This document shows, piece by piece, positions 1 to 8,865 of a stretch of 64,000 nt of DNA. The stretch's first letter is position 1, and every line of letters begins with the position of its first letter. The notes beneath the pieces are model-generated. The model was not told where the DNA came from, did not search any database, and saw nothing but the letters and a program-made list of their open reading frames with translations. A program made the translations under genes and the position numbers. Source of the DNA: Flavobacteriaceae bacterium (GTDB taxonomy: Bacteria; Bacteroidota; Bacteroidia; Flavobacteriales; Flavobacteriaceae); the NCBI GenBank assembly GCA_002723075.1, contig PBNJ01000008.1:17134-81133 (forward strand). The letters run 5' to 3'.

Positions 1-455
1 CCTACAAGTCTAGGCATTTGTGCTGCTGTACAGGATACATCAGAACTTGAATTGTATCGATCGGTTTGGCGCAACCATGATCCGTTTTTGTCTATCAAGT
101 CTGTGTTGTAGTGCCCCCCCATTTGTCTCCCAGAAGACATCGGTTCTTGATCAGGGTCTGTGTGTGCATACAAACCGGCAAATAATTGTTGGGGAGTTAG
201 GCTGTCAATGGCCATCATAAAAGTTTGGTCTCTGTAATAACCAGAACGAAAATCACCTTTTTGAAATGCCTTAGCCATGGCGATCTGTGGAAGTTCTTTA
301 CCGTCTCCGAATATGCCAAATTTTGCTTTTCCCGTTAAGACTTCTTTACGACCCAACAAACTCACTGCTCTACTCAGGCAAACAATCTTGTAATCTTTTA
401 GGACCTCTTGCTTAAAAGATGTAAATGAAATTTCAGAAGTGAGTTCGTGTATCAT
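1..455 (-). CDS. 2-oxoacid dehydrogenase E1 component, N-terminal part (cut by window edge)
   Basis: The reading frame starts at the ATG at 455 and stays open to base 1, giving 151 residues; the rest lies outside the window. The visible part has the look of the thiamine-diphosphate E1 subunit (alpha/beta fused type, common in flavobacteria): a segment KAKFGIFGDGKELPQIAMAK near residue 50, then RSGYYRDQTFMM and GRQMGGH before residue 120. The E1 enzyme decarboxylates a 2-oxoacid and passes the acyl group to lipoyl-E2 in the cytoplasm. Which 2-oxoacid (branched-chain, 2-oxoglutarate or pyruvate) cannot be told from this part. A run of seven C at 114-120 is read in frame as Met-Gly-Gly-His, so no frameshift is needed. 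Confidence 0.82.
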   Translation of the reverse strand, partial: MIHELTSEISFTSFKQEVLKDYKIVCLSRAVSLLGRKEVLTGKAKFGIFGDGKELPQIAMAKAFQKGDFRSGYYRDQTFMMAIDSLTPQQLFAGLYAHTDPDQEPMSSGRQMGGHYNTDLIDKNGSWLRQTDRYNSSSDVSCTAAQMPRLV

Positions 456-513
456 TTGATAATGGGCCTTAAATTTACAAATTTGTTCGGGAAACCGTCA
501 TAATATAATGACA

Positions 514-3291
514 TCAAAACCAACTTCTTGTAAATAAAGAAAGAAGGTCGCTAGCTTGTACAGAGAGTGTAAAGCGAATTTTTGATGAATATGCCTTGTC
601 ATCAATTTCCCAACCAAGATTTGAATATAAGGGAAAATATATTGCTAGATAGTCTTGTATTAAATTTATGCTAAGTCCGGTATCGTAAATAAAACGTTTC
701 TTTTGCATTTTATTCTTAACCATACCAATGTCACTGTAAGCCTCAAGACTTCGCCAAAGAGTGGTGTTAAAGTTGGCAGATACCATCCATTGATTTGCAG
801 TTTGAGTAGGGATAAATGATTTAAAACCTCCTTCAGCAAGTATGTATTGTTGACTAAAGAAACCACTTGTTTCAGATCGACCTAAGAGGTTGTACTTGAA
901 CGAGTAATCATTTACCCTTGAAATACCAAAATCAAAATTTCCGCTATTATTTAAATCAGACAGTATTCCGATAAAAAAACGATAAGAGTATTGCTTCCCT
1001 TCGCTGTAGTATTTTCGATTTCGATAAGAGGCAGAAAACTTTGTAAAAGAATTCCCCATTTGTAGAACTGCACCAATTCCTTCCGATGAAGAGCTACTAC
1101 TATCACGATAGAGATAGGTTAGAGAAGTGTTAAAATCTCCGGCAGTAATTTCCTTGTTTTGATCTTCTTGAAGTAAAGACACCAACTCAACCCCAACAAT
1201 AGAGCGTTTATTACTTGCCAAACCTTCAGGTCGAAACGTTGCATCGATTTGTGGATTGAAACGATAATATCTTTGACCTGGATTAAAATGGAAAGATTCT
1301 GCCCCAAAACCACAAGAAATACTGGCCAATTTTTTTTTCTGAAAATAAGATCGATGTCGGATTGAGAACGAACCGCTTAGGCTCATTTCTTTAGTTGCAT
1401 ATTGTGGAGAAAAATATAGGGTGGTTGGTTGTCTAAGAACAAGTCCATTGTGAATCGCCATCCCAAATAAAACGCCATCGTAGGCATTAAACGTTAAGTT
1501 GGGTGCGACAAATGTCGATGCATAATGAGAGCTAGGAATATCTTCAAACAAGCGAAGCTTTCTGTCACGTTTTGTAAAGCTGTTGTTTAGCTTAATATTG
1601 TTGTTGTTTGTATTGGTTTCTAATACCAATTGTTCAGGATTTATGACGATTTTATCAATCTTTGTTTTATCGAAAGTTAGGCGTTGTTTTTCAACACCAC
1701 CAGGTATCCAAATTGATGAAACGAGCTTGTTTTTTGAATAACTGTTTAGTTTCACGGGGGTTTTCGATGCTGAATGGTTCGTCATTTCGACTTCAACAAG
1801 ATGATCTGATTTCAAAATCTGACGAATTGCATAATCAGTGAGCCCTGATTCACAACAATACCCTTCATAAAACCACTTGGCTTGATTATTAAAAAACAAT
1901 TCAAAATTATCTTGAATCGATAAAGGATTTACGTGATTTTTACTTGTAAAGAGTGTAAATACAAACGCATCCAGTTTCTCTCTACCAACCGTTTCTTCTA
2001 AGATTTTGATTCCCATAGCAGATCGGGATCGTAAAGCGATTCTACGATTGTATTTTGTTAAGTCTTTACTCGGAGTGAACAAGGGTTGAGTGAGATTTCT
2101 TCGATAAACAAACGCAGCTTGTAAATTAGTTTTAAAGCTGAAAGGGGCTTTCGCAAATTGATAAGATGATACCGGAGAGAATTTGGCCAGATTCCCAGTC
2201 AATCGCAATTCGGGAAAATAGGTTCCTACATAACGCATAAATAAGTAATGTGACAAACCATCGGCAAGCCATCTATTTTGACGGTAATTTTCAGGAAATT
2301 TAGACTGAACCAATTTTCGCATAAGAACTTGAATGGCCTTGAGTTCAAATTGTTCTATTTTTGGAATCGGTCGTATGGTATTCAAAAGTAGATCAAGGCC
2401 AACGATCGGATTTTGATTATAAAATTCTGAATCAACTAAAAAGTATTGATTGTTTAGGTTTCCAAAAAAAATTTGTGCAAAGTCTTGAATTCGATTTGTG
2501 ATTTCAAGACCAGTTTCTGTATCCACTTCATCTGCCATGTCTGTTTGAATCTCGAAATTAGGCGATCCAATGGTTTTGAATTTATGGTTGAGTTTTAGAT
2601 AAAAAACTAGATTACTTTGATTTTGGTCTTCTGCTTGCCAGCAATTGTTTTGAAAACTCCCTTTTATTGATGGAATAATGGTATAATTTTCTGGAAAACA
2701 AACGGAAAAACTAGCAGATGAAAGGGATGCAGTTCGATCGTTAAATCCATAATTTGAATCAAGGTTCCACTGCCCCTTGAAACTTTGATTTGCGAATTCT
2801 AAAAATCCGTTTCGAAAGCTGATTTCATCGAGATTATTGATTCCATATCCTGTGAAGTGATTTGCAGGAAGTTTTATGGAGTAAAGAGCGGTAAATTGAA
2901 ACGAATCTTTTGGTTGAATGGGGTTGACCACATGAATCGCAATGATGTCTTTTTGTTCTTCGAGACGATGCCATTTTAAACTGCCTAAATTGGATCGAAA
3001 ATTATCAACTTTGGTATATCCTTTTTCAGCTGATTGCGATTTTTCAAACTTAAAATTGAATTCCTGAGCAAGTTTGACAGCCAAAGGGGTTGACGTATCA
3101 CTGTAGGAGTGATTCCAATCGTAAAGATATAGGGTGTCGATAAGCTTGTTGGAATTGTTCGTGAAACTAAATAACTGATTGACTTTAATAATACCATTTA
3201 TCGGGTCAATCTGGGCATCAATTTCATTTGCCTGTTGCGAGAAACAAAACGCAATCTGAAAAATCGAGAGTAGGCAAAACTGTTTTTTCAA
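514..3291 (-). CDS. M1-aminopeptidase-like protein with a C-terminal beta-barrel-like region; no HExxH
   Basis: The product is 925 residues with a signal peptide (first ~19 residues, ending near CFSQQ). Residues ~25-520 resemble the M1/gluzincin aminopeptidase fold, including NRWLADGLSHYLFMRYVG, which matches the segment that follows the zinc site in M1 enzymes. The HExxH zinc motif is absent from the whole protein; the expected place reads FELKAIQVLMRKLVQ. The last ~320 residues are rich in alternating aromatic/polar strands and end in RSWF, as in outer-membrane barrels. I infer a surface or outer-membrane protein without normal zinc peptidase chemistry. It lies 2 bases behind the LOG gene and probably shares the uvrA transcript. 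The exact role is unknown. Confidence 0.7.
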   Translation of the reverse strand: MKKQFCLLSIFQIAFCFSQQANEIDAQIDPINGIIKVNQLFSFTNNSNKLIDTLYLYDWNHSYSDTSTPLAVKLAQEFNFKFEKSQSAEKGYTKVDNFRSNLGSLKWHRLEEQKDIIAIHVVNPIQPKDSFQFTALYSIKLPANHFTGYGINNLDEISFRNGFLEFANQSFKGQWNLDSNYGFNDRTASLSSASFSVCFPENYTIIPSIKGSFQNNCWQAEDQNQSNLVFYLKLNHKFKTIGSPNFEIQTDMADEVDTETGLEITNRIQDFAQIFFGNLNNQYFLVDSEFYNQNPIVGLDLLLNTIRPIPKIEQFELKAIQVLMRKLVQSKFPENYRQNRWLADGLSHYLFMRYVGTYFPELRLTGNLAKFSPVSSYQFAKAPFSFKTNLQAAFVYRRNLTQPLFTPSKDLTKYNRRIALRSRSAMGIKILEETVGREKLDAFVFTLFTSKNHVNPLSIQDNFELFFNNQAKWFYEGYCCESGLTDYAIRQILKSDHLVEVEMTNHSASKTPVKLNSYSKNKLVSSIWIPGGVEKQRLTFDKTKIDKIVINPEQLVLETNTNNNNIKLNNSFTKRDRKLRLFEDIPSSHYASTFVAPNLTFNAYDGVLFGMAIHNGLVLRQPTTLYFSPQYATKEMSLSGSFSIRHRSYFQKKKLASISCGFGAESFHFNPGQRYYRFNPQIDATFRPEGLASNKRSIVGVELVSLLQEDQNKEITAGDFNTSLTYLYRDSSSSSSEGIGAVLQMGNSFTKFSASYRNRKYYSEGKQYSYRFFIGILSDLNNSGNFDFGISRVNDYSFKYNLLGRSETSGFFSQQYILAEGGFKSFIPTQTANQWMVSANFNTTLWRSLEAYSDIGMVKNKMQKKRFIYDTGLSINLIQDYLAIYFPLYSNLGWEIDDKAYSSKIRFTLSVQASDLLSLFTRSWF

Positions 3292-3293
3292 GT

Positions 3294-3980
3294 TTAGAAG
3301 TTTGGTCCCGTTTCTGTATCGGAATAATACTGTTTGAGTTGGTCGATAACTTCATCAGCAGTATCAACACAGCTGAATAGATTTAAATCTTCTTCACTTA
3401 TGGTTTTGCTTTTTATCAACAGGGTCTGTTTAAGCCAGTCAATGAGTCCACTCCAAAAAGCTGTACCTACGAGAATAATTGGGATCTTTTTGATTTTGGA
3501 AGTTTGGATAAGCGTAATCGCTTCCATCAGTTCGTCGAGAGTGCCAAATCCACCTGGTAAAACAACGAATGCTTGTGCATATTTGACAAACATCACCTTT
3601 CGAACAAAGAAATAGTCGAAATTGATCACTCTATCTTTGTCGATGTAGTTGTTGTGTTTTTCTTCGAAGGGCAGGTCAATGGTTAGCCCCACAGAGGCTC
3701 CACCTGCCTCTTGTGCACCCTTGTTTGCAGCTTCCATAATTCCTGGTCCACCACCAGTGATGACACCAAACCCTATATCAACAATTCGTTTTGCAATTTC
3801 ATTAGCCAATATATAATTGGGATGTGTCTTTTGAGTTCGAGCAGATCCAAATATTGAAATACATGGATTGTGATGTCCCATTTTTTCAAATCCCTGAACA
3901 AATTCTCCCATGATTTTGAATAGCATCCATGAGTTCTTTGTTGTTAATTCATTCCATCCTGATGCATAGTTTTTAGCCAT
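3294..3980 (-). CDS. LOG-family nucleotide 5'-monophosphate phosphoribohydrolase (TIGR00730 type)
   Basis: The 228-residue product has the LOG family signature: GGGPGIMEAANKGA near residue 78 and PGGFGTLDELMEA near residue 140 (PGGxGTxxE), a Rossmann-like fold that splits the N-glycosidic bond of nucleoside monophosphates (cytokinin-activating in plants; in bacteria a nucleotide-salvage or purine/pyrimidine monophosphate role). The start ATG shares its A with the TAA stop of uvrA (TAATG), so the two genes are translationally coupled. The older label 'lysine decarboxylase' for this family is wrong. The in vivo substrate here is not known. Confidence 0.87.
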   Translation of the reverse strand: MAKNYASGWNELTTKNSWMLFKIMGEFVQGFEKMGHHNPCISIFGSARTQKTHPNYILANEIAKRIVDIGFGVITGGGPGIMEAANKGAQEAGGASVGLTIDLPFEEKHNNYIDKDRVINFDYFFVRKVMFVKYAQAFVVLPGGFGTLDELMEAITLIQTSKIKKIPIILVGTAFWSGLIDWLKQTLLIKSKTISEEDLNLFSCVDTADEVIDQLKQYYSDTETGPNF

Positions 3981-6814
3981 TATTTATTTGTTTTTAACTC
4001 GTTTTTCAAATATTTTCCAGTGTGTGAAATTGATGATGCAGAAATTTTTTCAGGAGTTCCAGTACACACGACCTGTCCACCTTTTGCACCGCCTTCTGGA
4101 CCAATATCGATAATATAATCCATGATTTTAATCACATCAAGGTTGTGTTCGATTATCAAAACTGTGTTGCCTTTATCAACAAGTTTCTGCAGAACCTCTA
4201 ACAGGACTCGAATATCATCAAAGTGTAAACCTGTGGTTGGCTCATCTAAGATATAAAATGTTTTTCCAGTGTCTTTTTTTGACAATTCTGTAGCAAGTTT
4301 AATACGCTGTGCTTCGCCACCTGATAATGTTGTAGACTGTTGACCTAAACTGATATAACCGAGTCCAACATTTTGTATTGTTTTCAGCTTTCTGTAAATC
4401 TTTGGATGAGACTCGAAAAACAAACAAGCTTCATTAATGGTCATATTCAAAACATCGTTAATTGTTTTATTTCGATACCTGATTTCTAAAGTTTCACGAG
4501 TAAATCGCTTTCCTTGACAGTCATCACAAGGTACATATACGTCCGGTAAAAAATTCATCACTATGGTTTTTAAGCCAGCACCTTGACAGGTTTCACAACG
4601 ACCACCAACCACATTAAAACTAAACCTTCCGGGTTTGTATCCACGAATTTGTGCCTCTGGAGTTTTGGTAAATAGACTTCTTATTTCACTAAATACACCC
4701 GTGTAGGTAGCAGGATTACTTCTTGGTGTGCGTCCAATAGGGGATTGGTTGATATCAATGACTTTATCAAGATTTTCAAGCCCCTCAATTTTATCGTAGG
4801 CTAGGGGTTCTTTTACGCCATTGAAAAAATATTTATTTAGAATTGGGTAGAGGGTTTCATTGATCAAGGTTGATTTTCCACTTCCAGAAACACCAGTAAC
4901 TCCAATCATGGTGTTGAGAGGAAATTCTACATCGATATTCTTAAGATTATGCCCTCTACAATTGCTGATTTTCAGTACTTTTCCATTCCCTTTTCTGCGG
5001 GTGCTCGGAACGCCGATTTGTTCCTTTCCGTTCAAAAACGCTGCTGTAATGGTTTTTAACTTTTTTACCTCTTTTGGTGTGCCTTGCGCGATGACTGCCC
5101 CGCCATTTCTACCTGCCTTTGGCCCCAGGTCTATCAAATGGTCTGCTCGCTCCATCATCTCTTTATCATGCTCTACAACAATAACCGTGTTGCCAATGTC
5201 ACGTAACGACAATAAAGAGTCAATCAATCTATCGTTATCCCTTTGGTGAAGTCCAATACTCGGTTCATCGAGTATATACAAAACACCAACAAGTTGTGCA
5301 CCAATTTGAGTTGCTAACCGAATTCGCTGCGCTTCTCCACCTGAGAGCGATTTCGAACTGCGTTGAAGTGTTAAATACTCTAAACCAACATCCAAAAGAA
5401 ATTGAATTCGTTTTTGAATTTCTTTTATTACTTCAGATGCAATAGCCAATTGTTTCTCAGAGAGATTTGATTCTAGTTTGCCTACCCATAGTGCAAGTTC
5501 ACTTAAATCCATTGCTGATACCTCAGCAATGTTTTTACCTGCTAGTTTAAAGCACATTGCCGCTTCGTTTAAACGTGAACCATGGCAAGAAGGGCAGTTT
5601 ATTTCATCCATAAACGACTTTGCCCACCGTTTTAGTGATGTAGAATGCGCCTCTTTAAATTGGTTCTCGATAAAGGGAACAATTCCATCGTAATCGATCG
5701 AATATTCGCGAGTTAGCCCTAAGGATTTAGAAACGACAGAAAACTGTTCACTTCCCCCGTGAAGGATGACTTCGATAGCGTCTTTCGGGACCGAATGAAT
5801 AGGGTCTTGCAAGGAAAAATTATAACGCGCTGCAACACTTTCAAACTGTTTAAATGTCCAGTTGTTTTTATGACTGCCAGCTGGTTTAATCCCCCCAGCA
5901 TGAATTGAGATAGAATGATCTGGAATAACCTTGTTTATATTGACTTCATACTTTACACCAAGTCCGCTACAACTTGCACACATCCCTTTGGGGGAATTAA
6001 ACGAAAAGCTATTTGGCTCAGGGGAGGGATAGGCAATTCCAGTACTTGGACACATCAATTTACGACTAAAAAATCGATTTTCTTTACTGTCTTGTCCCCA
6101 TAGAATAATGGTATCTTTTCCGTGATACATCGCAGTTTGCAAACTCTCTTTGAGCTGTTTTTGTGAGCTTAGTTTGTTACGATTTATCAGCAAGCGATCA
6201 ATCACAATTTCAATGTCGTGGAGTTTATAGCGATCTACTTTGTATCCAGCTTTTAAATCAATAAACTCTCCATCAACCCTTACACGAGTAAACCCTTGCT
6301 TTAATATTGTGGAAAACAATTCTCGATAATGTCCTTTTCGAGAGCGCACAACAGGTGCTAGCAAGATAACTTTTTGGGTGTTAAAGTCATTGTGAATCAG
6401 AGAAACAATCTCATCATCACTATATTGAACCATCAACTCCTGGGTTGCACTGCTGTAGGCGTTGGCAGCCCTTGCAAATAGTAAACGGAAAAAATCATAC
6501 AATTCTGTGATTGTTCCGACTGTAGATCTTGGGCTTTTACTCGTTGTTTTTTGCTCAATTGCAACCACAGGGGATAAGCCATCGACTTTATCAACATCTG
6601 GCCGCTCCATTCCACCAATAAATTGTCGTGCATAAGCGCTAAATGTTTCTATATATCTACGCTGCCCCTCAGCGTGTAGGGTGTCAAATGCAAGGGAGGA
6701 TTTGCCGCTGCCCGACAAACCTGTGATTACAGTTAATGCATCACGTGGAATCGAAACATCAATGTTTTTAAGATTGTGTTCTCGAGCACCCTTAATAACA
6801 ATTTTTTCTTCCAT
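3980..6814 (-). CDS. uvrA: Excinuclease ABC subunit A
   Basis: UvrA (944 residues from the ATG at 6814; a TTG two codons upstream is less likely) is the damage-sensing ATPase of nucleotide excision repair and loads UvrB on DNA lesions. Two ABC modules are clear: Walker A GLSGSGKSSLAFDT near residue 33 and GVSGSGKSTLINET near residue 640, and signatures SLSGGEAQRIRLA and TLSGGEAQRIKLA. The C-terminal zinc module CETCQGAG...CDDCQG is intact. The first zinc module has MCPST where E. coli has CxxC, so one of four cysteines is a threonine, then GMCASC. It is the first gene of a three-gene minus-strand set with the LOG protein and the peptidase-like protein. Confidence 0.97.
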   Translation of the reverse strand: MEEKIVIKGAREHNLKNIDVSIPRDALTVITGLSGSGKSSLAFDTLHAEGQRRYIETFSAYARQFIGGMERPDVDKVDGLSPVVAIEQKTTSKSPRSTVGTITELYDFFRLLFARAANAYSSATQELMVQYSDDEIVSLIHNDFNTQKVILLAPVVRSRKGHYRELFSTILKQGFTRVRVDGEFIDLKAGYKVDRYKLHDIEIVIDRLLINRNKLSSQKQLKESLQTAMYHGKDTIILWGQDSKENRFFSRKLMCPSTGIAYPSPEPNSFSFNSPKGMCASCSGLGVKYEVNINKVIPDHSISIHAGGIKPAGSHKNNWTFKQFESVAARYNFSLQDPIHSVPKDAIEVILHGGSEQFSVVSKSLGLTREYSIDYDGIVPFIENQFKEAHSTSLKRWAKSFMDEINCPSCHGSRLNEAAMCFKLAGKNIAEVSAMDLSELALWVGKLESNLSEKQLAIASEVIKEIQKRIQFLLDVGLEYLTLQRSSKSLSGGEAQRIRLATQIGAQLVGVLYILDEPSIGLHQRDNDRLIDSLLSLRDIGNTVIVVEHDKEMMERADHLIDLGPKAGRNGGAVIAQGTPKEVKKLKTITAAFLNGKEQIGVPSTRRKGNGKVLKISNCRGHNLKNIDVEFPLNTMIGVTGVSGSGKSTLINETLYPILNKYFFNGVKEPLAYDKIEGLENLDKVIDINQSPIGRTPRSNPATYTGVFSEIRSLFTKTPEAQIRGYKPGRFSFNVVGGRCETCQGAGLKTIVMNFLPDVYVPCDDCQGKRFTRETLEIRYRNKTINDVLNMTINEACLFFESHPKIYRKLKTIQNVGLGYISLGQQSTTLSGGEAQRIKLATELSKKDTGKTFYILDEPTTGLHFDDIRVLLEVLQKLVDKGNTVLIIEHNLDVIKIMDYIIDIGPEGGAKGGQVVCTGTPEKISASSISHTGKYLKNELKTNK

Positions 6815-6860
6815 GAGCAAACTTGCAATATACTTTTTTTATGTCGATAAAAGAAATAGT

Positions 6861-7442
6861 TTATAATCTGATTTTATCCTCAACGAATTGAGCGATTGCT
6901 TCATGTAAAAACGCATGTGTTTGCGCTTTAAAATACGGATAGTATTTTTCTAAAATCTCAATAGACGCCCCCATTGGTTCCATATGTTTACGTTTCGACA
7001 TCTGGTTTAAAACCAAGCGTATCCCGTCAATCGAAGCATAGTTTTCTAACCAACCGTATTTTTGCATGGCCATAAAATAATGTTTGGCACTTTCTGGCAT
7101 CAAGTGAATTCGATTCTGAAGAATGTCTTGCACCTCATCTACAAAATCAGATAAAAGTGTGTTGTGAAAATCACTAAAATCAGCAGCAAGAAAATGATCG
7201 TAAAACATATCTAAAATGACTCGAGAACGATGACGATATTTGTCAAATAATAAAGCACGCAATTCACGACTGATGGGGTGACTGTCTGTGTACAAATCAA
7301 TCTCTCTATGAAGGTGAATTCCTTTTTGAACAGAAACAGGATACTCGTTTAGGGTCTTATTATTGACATGATCCCCCAAAAAATTTCCATATAGGATATT
7401 TTCATCCGTCCCTGATAGAATCAAATGACCAAGATAATTCAT
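6861..7442 (-). CDS. Acyl carrier protein phosphodiesterase-like protein
   Basis: The 193-residue product begins MNYLGHLILSG and continues with a histidine/aspartate-rich core: GNFLGDHV, GIHLHREIDLYTDSH and DMFYDHFLA. This pattern matches the AcpH family (HD-like metal phosphodiesterase), which removes the 4'-phosphopantetheine arm from acyl carrier protein. The gene is divergent from the phosphohexomutase gene, with only 49 bases between the two start codons. A perfect -7 element lies 4 bases before the ATG. The family match is good; activity on ACP is inferred from the family. Confidence 0.85.
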   Translation of the reverse strand: MNYLGHLILSGTDENILYGNFLGDHVNNKTLNEYPVSVQKGIHLHREIDLYTDSHPISRELRALLFDKYRHRSRVILDMFYDHFLAADFSDFHNTLLSDFVDEVQDILQNRIHLMPESAKHYFMAMQKYGWLENYASIDGIRLVLNQMSKRKHMEPMGASIEILEKYYPYFKAQTHAFLHEAIAQFVEDKIRL

Positions 7443-7446
7443 CCCT

Positions 7447-7454
7447 CAAAAATA
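7447..7454 (-). promoter_or_regulatory. -7 element of the acpH-like gene
   Basis: On the minus strand this reads TATTTTTG, a perfect match to the Bacteroidetes -7 consensus TAnnTTTG. It ends 4 bases before the start ATG at 7442, so the transcript should begin at or very near the start codon. Confidence 0.6.
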
Positions 7455-7477
7455 GGAATGTCGGACGTATTCTTTGT

Positions 7478-7485
7478 TATCTTTG
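7478..7485 (+). promoter_or_regulatory. -7 element of the phosphohexomutase gene
   Basis: TATCTTTG matches TAnnTTTG and ends 6 bases before the ATG at 7492. This favours the ATG at 7492 over the in-frame TTG at 7474, which lies upstream of the element. Confidence 0.6.
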
Positions 7486-7491
7486 CAAAAG

Positions 7492-8865
7492 ATGACGTTA
7501 ATCAGTTCTGTTTCTGGCATTCGAGGAACCTTAGGTGGTAAAACAGGGGATAACCTTACCCCAATAGATGTTGTGCGTTTTGCAAGTGCCTATGGTTCAT
7601 GGATATTACAAAATGTTGATAAAGCCACCGTAGTGGTGGGTCGTGATGCTAGACCTTCTGGACCGATCATACAAAACTTGGTTCAACAAACACTTGTTTC
7701 GCTTGGAATTGATGTGATTGACGTTGGACTATCAACAACACCAACAGTAGAATTGGAGGTTGTGCGCCACAAAGCACAGGGAGGGATTATACTCACAGCC
7801 AGTCACAATCCCAAAGAATGGAATGCGCTAAAATTACTCAATAAAAAAGGGGAGTTTCTCAATGCTGATGAAGGTGAACAAATCAATACGATGAGCGCAA
7901 ACTTGTCTTCGATTGAGTTTGCCAACATCGATAACTTAGGGGTAATATGTAAAGAGTCAGATGCCATTCAACATCATATTGAAGCAATACTCAACTTACC
8001 GCTTGTTGACCATCATAAAATCAAAACAAGTTCTTTTAAAGTTGTCGTTGATGGCGTGAATTCTAGTGGAGGAATCGCCGTTCCCCAACTATTGCAAGCA
8101 TTGGGTGTCGAAGTGATTTCAATACACTGTGAACCCAATGGAGAATTTCCGCATAATCCTGAGCCTCTTGCACAACATTTGACAGATTTATCCAAAGCTG
8201 TTGTTGATCATCAAGCCGATTTGGGTATAGCTGTAGACCCTGATGTCGACCGTCTGGTCTTTATGGACGAAAAGGGCACATTGTTTGGGGAAGAATACAC
8301 TTTGGTAGCTTGTGCAGATTACATTTTGCGTACCAAACCTGGAAATACAGTGTCCAACTTATCATCAACCCGTGCACTTGCCGAAGTAACTCGTCGGTTT
8401 GGGGGAAACTATGTTGCCAGTGCTGTGGGTGAAGCTCACGTTGTTGAGATGATGAAAAAAACTGATGCCGTCATTGGAGGTGAAGGGAATGGAGGTGTGA
8501 TTTACCCGGATTTACATTATGGGCGTGATGCCTTGGTGGGGATTGCTTTATTTTTGTCTCACCTTTGTCATGTGGATTGCAAGGTTTCTGTATTGCGAAG
8601 TCAATACCCAAATTGGTTAATGCGTAAAGACAAAGTTAACTTGTCTCCACAACAAGATATTGATGCCTTACTTAAATCGATTGCATCTGCTTATGAGGCA
8701 TTCCAAGTCACTACGATTGATGGTGTGAAAATTGACTTTCCTGATGGATGGGTTCATATTAGAAAATCCAATACAGAACCCATTATCCGTATCTATGCAG
8801 AAGCAAAAACAGAACATCGACTGGACGAAATGGTCGGGGGAATTCAGAGACTGGTTATAGAGTAG
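7492..8865 (+). CDS. glmM: Alpha-D-phosphohexomutase, probably phosphoglucosamine mutase
   Basis: The 457-residue product starts MTLISSVSGIRGT and has the four hallmarks of the phosphohexomutase superfamily: the phosphoserine loop TASHNPKEWNALK, the metal loop DPDVDRL, the sugar loop GEGNGG and the phosphate loop RKSNTEPIIRIYAEA. The enzyme would turn glucosamine-6-phosphate into glucosamine-1-phosphate for UDP-GlcNAc, feeding peptidoglycan and lipid A. A phosphomannomutase/phosphoglucomutase role cannot be ruled out from sequence alone. I chose the ATG at 7492 because it fits the promoter and the usual family start. Its 3' end overlaps the convergent acyltransferase gene by 11 bases. Confidence 0.88.
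   Translation: MTLISSVSGIRGTLGGKTGDNLTPIDVVRFASAYGSWILQNVDKATVVVGRDARPSGPIIQNLVQQTLVSLGIDVIDVGLSTTPTVELEVVRHKAQGGIILTASHNPKEWNALKLLNKKGEFLNADEGEQINTMSANLSSIEFANIDNLGVICKESDAIQHHIEAILNLPLVDHHKIKTSSFKVVVDGVNSSGGIAVPQLLQALGVEVISIHCEPNGEFPHNPEPLAQHLTDLSKAVVDHQADLGIAVDPDVDRLVFMDEKGTLFGEEYTLVACADYILRTKPGNTVSNLSSTRALAEVTRRFGGNYVASAVGEAHVVEMMKKTDAVIGGEGNGGVIYPDLHYGRDALVGIALFLSHLCHVDCKVSVLRSQYPNWLMRKDKVNLSPQQDIDALLKSIASAYEAFQVTTIDGVKIDFPDGWVHIRKSNTEPIIRIYAEAKTEHRLDEMVGGIQRLVIE

Noticed and set aside
114..120. Possible frameshift at a run of seven C in the E1 gene
   Set aside because: Reading the run in full gives Met-Gly-Gly-His in frame and matches the family; no shift is needed.
20..220. Plus-strand frame of 66 codons at the left edge
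   Set aside because: It is the antisense shadow of the E1 gene, whose frame is open from 455 to the edge and has family motifs.
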